Origin: an uncultured Planctomycetota bacterium
GTDB lineage: Bacteria; Planctomycetota; UBA1135; UBA2386
DNA length: 6,980 bases
Assembly: GCA_903925435.1 (NCBI GenBank)
Contig: CAIYFF010000327.1
Coordinates: 1 to 6,980 of the forward strand
Direction of reading: 5' to 3'
Of this stretch, positions 1 to 5,610 are shown piece by piece (the stretch's first letter is position 1; every line of letters starts with the position of its first letter). A program made the translations under genes and the position numbers. The notes below the pieces were generated by a model. It saw only the letters and a list, made by a program, of their open reading frames with translations, made no database searches and was not told the DNA's origin.

Positions 1-23
1 GGCATCCCCCACGGCTACGCCCC

Positions 24-2708
24 ATGGCAACCGAAGCCACCCTCGATCGTCTCTGCGCCGAATTCGATAGCGACAAGGACCACATTCGCAACGCAGTCGC
101 GTTGCTCGAACGTGGCGCGCCGCCAGCCTATGCCGCCCGCTATCGCCGTCATGAAGTCGGCGGCATGCAGGAAGAGCGACTGGTCGCGATCGCCGATCGC
201 TTGCACCTGCTCACGGAGTTGGAGCAGCGCAAGGAAGCGATCCTGGAGCAAGCCAAGGAACGCGGCCGCGACGTGGCGGCGTTGGCCGAGCGACTGTCCT
301 CGTGCTTCGACCAGGACCTCGTCGACGACTACTACCAGTCGATGCGTCCGCGCCGCCGCACGACGGCCGTGCAGATGGAAGAGAAGGGCCTGCTGCCGCT
401 CGCGATGGCGATCCAGCACCGCCAACTCGGCGAGCAAGGCCTCGCGGAAGCCGCGCAGTCCTACATCAACGAGCAGAATGGCCTGCCGTCGGTCGAGACC
501 GTGCTCGAGGGCGTGGCGCTGATCCTCGCCGAGAAGATCGTCAACGATCCCGAGACGCGCGCGAAGTGCCGCGACGAACTGCGGCGCGGCATCCTGCGCG
601 CAAAGGCGACCAACCCCGGCAAGGGCGGCGCAGAGCGTTACGAGCAGTTCTTCGACTTCGCCGAGCCGATCCACCGCATCGCCGCGGGCCGCATGCTCGC
701 GCTGCGCCGCGCCGAGCGTGAGAAGATCCTCGAACTCGAACTCGGCCTGCCCGAGATGGAGCACCGCGAAGTGCTGCGTTCGGTCCACGCCGCCGATCTG
801 CCGGAAGGCGCTGCGCTGCGCGAGTTCTACGACGTCGTGTTCGACCACGCGTGGAACAGCGGTCTGCGCGAAGGCTGCGGCCGCGATGTGCGCCGCCGCA
901 TCAAGGAGAAGGCGGACCGCGAGTCCGTGCGCACCTACGCGCGCAACCTGCGTTCGCAGTTGATGGCGCCGCCGCTCGGGCACAAGAAGGTGCTCGCGCT
1001 GCGCAACAGCAGCAAGACGGTATGGCTGTCGTTGCTCGCTGAGGACGGCTCGGTTGCGCAGCACAAGACGCTGCACAGCGAGTCGGACGAACAGCGCCAG
1101 GCGATGATCGCCGAGCTGTGCGCGTTGATCCGCGCCGAGAAGCCCGCGGCGATCGCGCTGCCGCACGGCAAGCGCCAGGTCGCGGCCGAGAAGCTCGTCG
1201 AGTCGCTGCGCCAAGCGCTGACGGCCGAAGAACTGCCGATGCTGATCCCCGTCGACGAGGCCGCATCCGCGATCTTCGCGACCAGTGCGTCCGGCCGCCG
1301 CGCGATGCCCGGCGTCGAAGTCGGCGTGCGCACCGCGATCTCGCTGGGCCGCCGCCTGCAGGATCCGATGCGCGAGTTGCTCGGCATGGAGTTCCGCACG
1401 CTCGGCCTCGGCCAGACGCTCGACGATGTCCACCAGGGCATGCTGCAGCGCGAACTCGACGGCGTCGTCAGCTCGTGCGTCGCCGCGACCGGCGTCGACC
1501 TCAACACGGCGGACCAGGACCTGCTGGCGCACGTGCCCGGGCTCGACATGGATCGCGCCAAGGCGATCCTCGATCACAAGAAGAAGCTCGGCGGCTATCA
1601 GAACCGCGCGCAACTGCGCGAAGTGGCGGGCATCAGCGAAGACACCGCGACGTGGTGCAGCCCCTACCTGCTGATCGAAGGCGGCACCGAGCAGCTCGAT
1701 CGCACTCCGATGCAGCCGTGCGACTACGACCTCGCTCGCAAGATCGCGGCAGCCCGCGGCGTCGCGATCGAGGAGCTGTTCGGCAAGGACCTGCGCGACG
1801 TCGACCTCGACGCGTTCACGGGCGATGACACCGACCGCAACCGCGTCCTGCTCGTCATCCAGGCGCTGCGCCACTCGTGCCGCGACGCGCGCGGCGAGCT
1901 CACCGCGACGACGAACGCCGGCGTGCACACGCTGGCCGACCTGCGTTCCGACATGGAACTGCGCGGCCGCATTGCCAACCTGACGGAGTTCGGCGCATTC
2001 GTCGATCTCGGCATCGGCCAGGACGGCCTGATCCACATCTCCCAGATCCCGAGCCATCGCCTCCGCGACCCGCACCAGATGCTGCGCGTCGGCGAAGTCG
2101 TGCAAGTCTGGGTCGCACACGTGGACCAGGAGAAGGGCAAGATCTCGCTGTCGATGCAGCCGCCGCGCCACGTGCAAGAGGGCCGGCAGCCGACGCTGGG
2201 CGAGAAGATGGAGCAGCGCCCAGGTCGCCGCGAACGCCGCCCGCGTCGCGACGAGCCGGCGACGCCGCTGATGTCGCGCGCCGCGCGCGCCCCGGAGAGC
2301 CGCAAGGGCCGCAACCGCGCAGCCCCGCTGACCCCCGAAGGCAAGCCGGAGAAGGATCGGTTCCCGGTCGAGGAAGGAGTGCCCGCAGAAGGCGGCGCAC
2401 CGGCCGCAGCAGCGGGTGCCGAAGGCGCACGCGGCGAGCGCCGCGACGACCGCGGCGGCCGCAGCCGCTTCGGCGGTGGCGACCGCTTCGGTGGCGGCGA
2501 CCGCAGGCATGGCGGACGGGACGATCGCGGTGGTCGCGGTCGCGACGACCGTGGCAGCCGTGGCCAAGGCGGCGATCCGCGCGTGTTCACGATCGAGAGT
2601 GGACGCGAGGCAGCCGAGCAGAAGGGCCTCCGCGGCGAACTCACGTCGCTGGCCGGCCTCAAGAGCCTGCTCGCGAAGGGCAGCAAGCCGGACGACGCGA
2701 AGAGCTGA
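24..2708 (+). CDS. tex: Tex/Spt6-family RNA-binding transcription accessory protein with RGG-rich tail
   Basis: Predicted cytoplasmic nucleic-acid-binding protein of the Tex family, the bacterial relatives of eukaryotic Spt6, linked to transcription and RNA handling. The 894 residues show the Tex order. A helical N-terminal part (about 1-320) includes the Tex-like stretches AARYRRHEVGGMQEERL and FDFAEPIHRIAAGRML. A YqgF/RNase H-like domain (about 321-450) contains GRRLQDPMRELLG. Helix-hairpin-helix repeats start near 491 (VDLNTADQDLLAHVPGL). An S1 domain spans about 644-715 (LTEFGAFVDLG, QDGLIHISQI, GKISLSM). Usual Tex proteins end soon after S1; here about 180 low-complexity residues follow, basic and Pro/Ala-rich, then RGG/DRGG-rich (about 803-850), then a short charged end. 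The YqgF motif that normally reads LDPG is LRNS at 326-329, so nuclease activity is unlikely. The start at 24 matches the family N-terminus, but the 23 visible upstream bases show no Shine-Dalgarno sequence and no in-frame stop, so a slightly earlier start cannot be excluded. It is followed after 4 bp by the NUDIX gene. Confidence 0.95.
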   Translation: MATEATLDRLCAEFDSDKDHIRNAVALLERGAPPAYAARYRRHEVGGMQEERLVAIADRLHLLTELEQRKEAILEQAKERGRDVAALAERLSSCFDQDLVDDYYQSMRPRRRTTAVQMEEKGLLPLAMAIQHRQLGEQGLAEAAQSYINEQNGLPSVETVLEGVALILAEKIVNDPETRAKCRDELRRGILRAKATNPGKGGAERYEQFFDFAEPIHRIAAGRMLALRRAEREKILELELGLPEMEHREVLRSVHAADLPEGAALREFYDVVFDHAWNSGLREGCGRDVRRRIKEKADRESVRTYARNLRSQLMAPPLGHKKVLALRNSSKTVWLSLLAEDGSVAQHKTLHSESDEQRQAMIAELCALIRAEKPAAIALPHGKRQVAAEKLVESLRQALTAEELPMLIPVDEAASAIFATSASGRRAMPGVEVGVRTAISLGRRLQDPMRELLGMEFRTLGLGQTLDDVHQGMLQRELDGVVSSCVAATGVDLNTADQDLLAHVPGLDMDRAKAILDHKKKLGGYQNRAQLREVAGISEDTATWCSPYLLIEGGTEQLDRTPMQPCDYDLARKIAAARGVAIEELFGKDLRDVDLDAFTGDDTDRNRVLLVIQALRHSCRDARGELTATTNAGVHTLADLRSDMELRGRIANLTEFGAFVDLGIGQDGLIHISQIPSHRLRDPHQMLRVGEVVQVWVAHVDQEKGKISLSMQPPRHVQEGRQPTLGEKMEQRPGRRERRPRRDEPATPLMSRAARAPESRKGRNRAAPLTPEGKPEKDRFPVEEGVPAEGGAPAAAAGAEGARGERRDDRGGRSRFGGGDRFGGGDRRHGGRDDRGGRGRDDRGSRGQGGDPRVFTIESGREAAEQKGLRGELTSLAGLKSLLAKGSKPDDAKS

Positions 2709-2712
2709 GCCC

Positions 2713-3447
2713 ATGCAGCAGCCGGAGCAGGTCTTCGTCGTCGAGCGGAGCGACTTCTTTGGCGGCACCTGGCCCCAGGGCTACGTGCCGCTCGGCGACG
2801 AGGCTGCGCGGTTGCTGGCGGAGTTCGGCCGGCGCGGGTTCTTCGTGGACCGCCCGGCCGCCGAGAAGAACCCGCAGTGGAAGCAACTGATCCCCTACTG
2901 CGTGCTGCGCAAGCCAGGGCAGATCTTCTGCGTCGAACGCAAGAAGGCGCAGACCGAAGCCCGGCTGCACAACCTGATGTCGATCGGCATCGGCGGGCAC
3001 GTCAATCCGCAGACCGTGGCGCCAGAACGGGATGGGTCTGCGTTCCTCTCGGCCGCACTCCAGCAGGAACTCGACGAGGAGCTCTTTCTGCCGGCTCCCG
3101 CGGCGCACGAGCACGCAGCACGCCCGAAGCTGCTCGGCCTGCTCAACGATGACGCGACCGAAGTCGGCAGCGTCCATGTGGGCCTCGTCTATGCGATCGA
3201 CTTCGCGGACGACCGCGCTGCGAACGTGACCGTGCGCGAGGTGTCCAAGATGGCCGGCGGGTTTAGGCACCTTGCTGAGTTGGCAAACCTGTGGCAAGAT
3301 CCCGCCCGGTTCGAATCCTGGTCAAGGATGCTGTTCCAAGCCGGCGTAGCCCACCAAGTTGGAGGGCCCGGCCACCAAGCGGTTTCCCGGTCGCAGCAGC
3401 CAGAGGCGGCGCGTCCGGAAGTAGCAGAGAGGAATGAAAATGGCTGA
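2713..3447 (+). CDS. NUDIX-fold hydrolase (planctomycete-type 'phosphoesterase')
   Basis: 244-residue protein, probably a cytoplasmic NUDIX hydrolase cleaving a nucleoside-diphosphate-linked or similar phosphoanhydride; the substrate cannot be told. The core carries IGIGGHVNP at 91-99 and a NUDIX-box helix QQELDEEL at 117-124, which fits the REUxEE part of the box except that Arg is Gln; both catalytic-type glutamates (122, 123) are present. The motif LLNDDATEVGSVHVGLVYAI and the C-terminal FESWSRML (200-207) fit a NUDIX group often annotated simply as phosphoesterase, recognised here from memory of its motifs. The last ~30 residues (Gln/Pro/Ala-rich) look disordered. ATG 2713 is chosen because it lies 4 bp after the tex stop and gives a family-like N-terminus; the same frame is open further upstream inside tex, but that part is a shadow. 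The upstream Shine-Dalgarno is weak, so translation may depend on coupling to tex. The 3' end overlaps the next gene by 8 bp. Confidence 0.85.
   Translation: MQQPEQVFVVERSDFFGGTWPQGYVPLGDEAARLLAEFGRRGFFVDRPAAEKNPQWKQLIPYCVLRKPGQIFCVERKKAQTEARLHNLMSIGIGGHVNPQTVAPERDGSAFLSAALQQELDEELFLPAPAAHEHAARPKLLGLLNDDATEVGSVHVGLVYAIDFADDRAANVTVREVSKMAGGFRHLAELANLWQDPARFESWSRMLFQAGVAHQVGGPGHQAVSRSQQPEAARPEVAERNENG
3426..3433 (+). promoter_or_regulatory. Ribosome binding site deciding the start of the small Sm-like gene
   Basis: AGAGAGGA lies inside the end of the NUDIX gene. It is 6 nt before ATG 3440 but directly abuts the in-frame ATG at 3434, so 3440 is the likely start. It is the clearest Shine-Dalgarno in the plus-strand cluster, suggesting that the small protein is translated efficiently in its own right. 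Confidence 0.7.
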
Positions 3448-3661
3448 TCGCAACGCCACACGCCCCACGCGTGAAGAGGTCTACGACCTCCTGATGAATG
3501 CCCGTCAAGCTGACTGGGTCAAGCTGTGCCTCGAAGACGGCCGCTCGATGTCGGGCGCGATCATCTTCAACGAGTTCAAGGGCACGGGTCGCCTGATCAA
3601 CGTCGATGAGGAGATCAGCTTCGACTTCCGCGTCGACCAAGTCGTCGACGTGAAGCTCTGA
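3440..3661 (+). CDS. Small protein with a possible Sm/Hfq-like fold
   Basis: 73-residue protein that I do not recognise as a named family. Residues about 10-24 (TREEVYDLLMNARQ) look like one amphipathic helix. The rest reads as short beta strands: WVKLCLEDGRSMSGAIIF (26-43), a turn with NEFKGTGRLIN (44-54), and ISFDFRVDQVVDVKL (59-73). An N-terminal helix followed by V-x-L-x-D-G-R-x3-G-x-I and a final strand pair ending in VV is the layout of Sm/LSm proteins; FDFRVDQVV would sit where Hfq has YKHAISTVV, although the Hfq Lys/His residues are missing. An RNA-binding role is therefore an inference from pattern only; another small beta-barrel is possible. There is no signal peptide or membrane segment. 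The start at 3440 is preferred over the in-frame ATG 3434 for its ribosome-site spacing. The gene overlaps the NUDIX gene by 8 bp, so translational coupling is likely, and it is the last gene before the terminator hairpins. Confidence 0.8.
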   Translation: MADRNATRPTREEVYDLLMNARQADWVKLCLEDGRSMSGAIIFNEFKGTGRLINVDEEISFDFRVDQVVDVKL

Positions 3662-3680
3662 CCGAGCCTGGACGCCAACG

Positions 3681-3701
3681 CACCGACGCGCGTCGTCGGT
3701 G
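3681..3701 (+). repeat. Hairpin after the plus-strand operon
   Basis: Perfect 8-bp inverted repeat CACCGACG / CGTCGGTG with a 5-nt loop, starting 20 nt after the stop codon at 3661. No T-run follows, so it is more likely a 3'-end stabilising or accessory stem than a terminator by itself. It stands directly before a second, stronger hairpin. Confidence 0.5.
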
Positions 3702-3708
3702 ACGAACT

Positions 3709-3743
3709 GCGGGCTGCCGAATCTGGCAGCCCGCGCTGCTTTC
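3709..3743 (+). terminator. Probable intrinsic terminator of the tex-NUDIX-small protein cluster
   Basis: A perfect 10-bp stem GCGGGCTGCC (3709-3718) / GGCAGCCCGC (3725-3734) with a 6-nt loop lies 47 nt after the last stop codon. It is followed by the modest T-rich stretch GCTGCTTTCT. The stem is strong but the T-tract is interrupted, so termination may be partial. Its position just past the operon supports the call. Confidence 0.6.
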
Positions 3744-3777
3744 TGGCGGCGATCCGCGGCATCAGCTGCGTGGTGCG

Positions 3778-3861
3778 GGATTCCAAGCGACGGAGACCCA
3801 GAGACGGATTCCCAGAGCTGGAGTCTCAGCGCTCGATTCTCAGCGCCGGCTTCTCGGCATC
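3778..3861. repeat. Six imperfect tandem copies of a 14-bp unit
   Basis: Cutting the sequence every 14 bases from 3778 gives six aligned units with consensus GGATTCYCAGMGMY. GGATTCC recurs at 3778 and 3806, and TCTCAGCGC recurs at 3824 and 3838. Units start at 3778, 3792, 3806, 3820, 3834 and 3848; the last is the most diverged, and neither flank continues the pattern. A 14-base period is not a multiple of three, which fits non-coding DNA. It could be a degenerate minisatellite or a row of protein-binding sites; function unknown. Confidence 0.75.
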
Positions 3862-3871
3862 CTCACGGGCG

Positions 3872-3885
3872 GGCGAGATCTCGCC
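3872..3885. repeat. Perfect 14-bp palindrome
   Basis: GGCGAGATCTCGCC reads the same on both strands, with no spacer. It lies 11 bp after the tandem repeat and 14 bp before the A-run of the minus-strand terminator. It could be a binding site for a dimeric protein, but it is not next to any gene start, so a regulatory role is doubtful. Confidence 0.5.
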
Positions 3886-3898
3886 GCGCGCACCGGAG

Positions 3899-3934
3899 AA
3901 AAGTGCGCCGCCGGAGCTTGCACCCCGGCGGCGC
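3899..3934 (-). terminator. Strong intrinsic terminator on the minus strand
   Basis: Read on the minus strand, a perfect 10-bp G+C-only stem (GCGCCGCCGG / CCGGCGGCGC, plus-strand arms 3905-3914 and 3925-3934) with a 10-nt loop is followed by AC and then four T. This is the best terminator in the window. The only upstream minus-strand gene is the histidine kinase, whose stop lies more than 310 nt away. So it ends either a long 3' UTR of that operon or an independent transcript starting in the intergenic stretch. Confidence 0.7.
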
Positions 3935-4140
3935 GTGTTACCTAGGCTCACGTCGGAGTGCGGCAGCGAGGAGCAGCCTTGCCAGTCGATTCCGGGTCCA
4001 AGCCGGGACTGCCGCGGACCAGATTGCTCTGGCCATCCGAACACGAGTTTCCAGATCCGAGCCGCCGAGGTGCCTAGTCCCAGCGGCCCGAGCTGTCGGC
4101 CCCTCCCAGGGTGCGACCGCCCAACACAGGCGCGCAAGGT
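3935..4140 (-). other. Possible structured RNA or structured 3' UTR (unnamed)
   Basis: Just upstream of the minus-strand terminator several inverted repeats nest. CTAGGC (3943-3948) can pair with GCCTAG (4071-4076), closing a ~130-nt domain. Inside it, GCGGCAG (3960-3966) can pair with CTGCCGC (4009-4015). A hairpin at 4019-4032 reads CCAGA-GCAA-TCTGG on the minus strand, with a GNRA-type tetraloop. The pattern does not match RNase P RNA, tmRNA or 6S RNA as I know them, and I see no clear promoter. Chance pairing in G+C-rich DNA is a real alternative. Confidence 0.25.
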
Positions 4141-4146
4141 ATCGAC

Positions 4147-4172
4147 GCTGCGCTCCCCCGCAAGCACTTTTT
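4147..4172 (+). terminator. Weak plus-strand terminator-like hairpin
   Basis: GCTGCG (4147-4152) can pair with CGCAAGC (4159-4165) with one bulged A and a 6-nt loop, followed by AC and TTTTT (4168-4172). The stem is short, but the T-run is the best on the plus strand. It could act as a backup stop, preventing read-through of the plus-strand operon into the antisense of the convergent kinase gene. Confidence 0.4.
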
Positions 4173-4247
4173 GACACTTGCCGCCACTACATCTGGGTGT
4201 GCACCGCGAGCACGACGACAAGACCACGCAGCAACTGCGAGCTGAGG

Positions 4248-5591
4248 TCAACCCTTCGCGTCAGCCAACGGCAGCGCCACGCGGAACGTGGTGCCTTCCC
4301 CCACGCGCGACTCCACCTCGATGCGCCCGTGGTGCCGTTCCACGATGCCGTGGCTGATCGCAAGGCCAAGGCCTGTGCCCTTGTCGACATCCTTCGTCGT
4401 GAAGAACGGATCGAAGATCTTCTGCACCAAATCCGGAGGGATGCCGGTGCCCCGATCCGAGATCGACACCACGGCTTCACCATGGTGAATGCGCCAGCCG
4501 ATGCGCACGGTCGTGCCAGAATCCGACGCGTCCTTCGCGTTGAGCAGGATGTTGATCAGCACCTGCAGCAGGTGGTTCTGCGATCCCTGCACCGACGAGA
4601 CCGGGCCCGCATCCACGGCAAGCTCGACCTGCGCGGTTCGGAACGGCACGCGCACGAGATCTGCCGCCTCGCGAACGAGCTGGCTGATGTCGACGGCACG
4701 TAACTCGAACGGAGTCTCGCGCGAGAACGTCAAGAGCCCCGCCGTGATCTGCCCGATGCGCCGCGCGTGCTTCTCGACGACGTCGAGCTCGGCGAGCAAG
4801 GCCTCCTTGCCGTCACCGTCCTCGACGCGGTAGCGCAGCACTTGCACCTTGTTGCGGATCACGCCGACCGGGTTGTTGATCTCATGGCTGACGCCAGCTG
4901 CAAGCGTGCCGATCGAGGCGAGCTTCTCGCTGAGCGCCAAGTGGCGCCCCATTCGCATGATCTGGCTCTGGCCCTCGCGCAGTCGACGAAGCACCTGCGC
5001 CACGAAGTAGACCGAGAAGCCGATCGTCGTCGCGAACGAGAACAGCAGCAGCGCAAGCCCGAGCCGATCGGCGGCCATGAGGTCCATGAGGCCGATCCCG
5101 AGCGGCCGATGCGGCAGCAAGCCTGAGCGCTCGCCGAGCACCAGCAACGAGACGAGGCCAACCGACATTGCGCCGACGGCGAAGCCCGCGAACTCGGACA
5201 GCACGAGCGCCGCGATGAATGCGTGGAAGATGTAGAACGAGACCAGCGGGTTGGTCGCGCCTCCCGTGAAGTGCAGCAACGCCGTGAGGATCACGAGATC
5301 GATCGTGATCTGCAGCAGAACGTGGCGTCGCACATTTCGCAGCGAGAGTCGCGACAGCCGCGGCAAGAACAGCATGTAGACGCCGTCGACGAGCGCGATC
5401 AACGCGCCAAGCGAATACAGCGGCCACGGGTTGGCGATCACAGCAAGCAGATGCGTGGCGATCGCGGTGAACCAGATGACACCAGCTGCGGCAAACACGC
5501 GCAGTCGATTGAACCATGCGATCTGGTTCAACAGGTCGCGCGTGCTCGCAGCAGCGTCGGCAACGAACAGGACGGGCGCGGGCTCGGCCAT
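4248..5591 (-). CDS. Membrane-bound sensor histidine kinase
   Basis: 447-residue inner-membrane sensor kinase that would autophosphorylate on histidine and pass phosphate to a response regulator not present in this window. The N-terminal ~200 residues hold about six hydrophobic segments (near 35-53, 58-78, 90-108, 117-135, 137-153 and 176-200) with short loops, so sensing is probably within the membrane rather than through a large external domain. The kinase core has the H-box LAAGVSHEINNP with phospho-acceptor His236, the N-box LLQVLINILLNAKDAS (Asn347, Asn351), the G1 box SDRGTGIPP (Asp379), the F-box FDPFFTTK (393-400) and the G2 box GTGLGLAISHGI (from 405): all parts expected of an active kinase. 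No receiver or PAS domain is visible. ATG 5591 is chosen for its Shine-Dalgarno; a GTG at 5624 in the same frame would overlap the permease gene by 14 bp. It lies 19 nt after the ABC permease gene and is likely co-transcribed with it. Confidence 0.93.
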   Translation of the reverse strand: MAEPAPVLFVADAAASTRDLLNQIAWFNRLRVFAAAGVIWFTAIATHLLAVIANPWPLYSLGALIALVDGVYMLFLPRLSRLSLRNVRRHVLLQITIDLVILTALLHFTGGATNPLVSFYIFHAFIAALVLSEFAGFAVGAMSVGLVSLLVLGERSGLLPHRPLGIGLMDLMAADRLGLALLLFSFATTIGFSVYFVAQVLRRLREGQSQIMRMGRHLALSEKLASIGTLAAGVSHEINNPVGVIRNKVQVLRYRVEDGDGKEALLAELDVVEKHARRIGQITAGLLTFSRETPFELRAVDISQLVREAADLVRVPFRTAQVELAVDAGPVSSVQGSQNHLLQVLINILLNAKDASDSGTTVRIGWRIHHGEAVVSISDRGTGIPPDLVQKIFDPFFTTKDVDKGTGLGLAISHGIVERHHGRIEVESRVGEGTTFRVALPLADAKG

Positions 5592-5600
5592 CAGCGTGGG

Positions 5601-5609
5601 CTCCCTCTC
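5601..5609 (-). promoter_or_regulatory. Ribosome binding site of the histidine kinase gene
   Basis: On the minus strand GAGAGGGAG sits 9 nt before ATG 5591, in the short gap after the permease stop codon. It supports ATG 5591 over the upstream in-frame GTG at 5624. Confidence 0.6.
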
Positions 5610-5610
5610 G

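Larger units (their letters stand above)
3735..4247. other. Long intergenic stretch between convergent operons, no convincing gene
   Basis: About 510 bp without a supportable protein. All open frames here have relaxed third-position composition and many codons that are rare in the neighbouring genes (AGG, AGA, CGA, GGA, ACA). The stretch instead holds a 14-bp-period tandem repeat, a 14-bp palindrome, terminator-like hairpins on both strands and several other inverted repeats, each listed separately. The final ~75 bp next to the kinase gene (4173-4247) show nothing I can name. Confidence 0.7.

Noticed and set aside
2416..2712. N-terminal extension of the NUDIX frame into the tex tail
   Set aside because: It is an Ala/Arg-rich shadow of the tex RGG tail. 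The family-like N-terminus begins at Met 2713, just after the tex stop.
15..2768. A 917-codon open frame on the minus strand, antisense to the whole tex gene
   Set aside because: It mirrors the strong codon bias of tex. Its translation is Ala/Arg/Val-rich without recognisable domains, while the plus strand encodes a clear Tex protein.
3266..3330. tRNA-like sequence with a GGTTCGAATCC T-loop motif and possible CCTTG/CAAGG acceptor pairing
   Set aside because: The distance between the acceptor and T arms is about 10 nt too short for a full D and anticodon arm, the T stem has a mismatch, and the stretch codes for conserved NUDIX-family residues (FESWSRML).
3935..3985. Partial resemblance to the signal recognition particle RNA core (TTACC..AGG..TCA and GAGGAGCAGCC)
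   Set aside because: The GGAA tetraloop and the tight symmetric/asymmetric loop spacing of bacterial SRP RNA are missing, and the intervening loop is too long.
3770..4174. 134-codon plus-strand frame and a 141-codon minus-strand frame (3826-4251) through the intergenic region
   Set aside because: Both run through the tandem repeat and/or terminator stems, show Ser/Arg/Pro-rich random-looking translations, and lack ribosome binding sites.
3938..4177. 79-codon minus-strand frame starting with GTG and ending 3 nt before the strong terminator
   Set aside because: The position is tempting, but third-position G+C is clearly lower than in the neighbouring genes. It uses many codons rare here (AGG, AGA, CGA, ACA), has no good ribosome binding site, and its Arg/Ala/Trp-rich product resembles nothing I know. 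A non-coding reading is favoured.
4171..4199. TTGACA at 4171-4176 as a plus-strand -35 promoter box
   Set aside because: At 17 bp spacing the -10 position reads TGGGTG, which is not promoter-like, and transcription would run antisense into the kinase gene. The T-run is better explained as a terminator tail.
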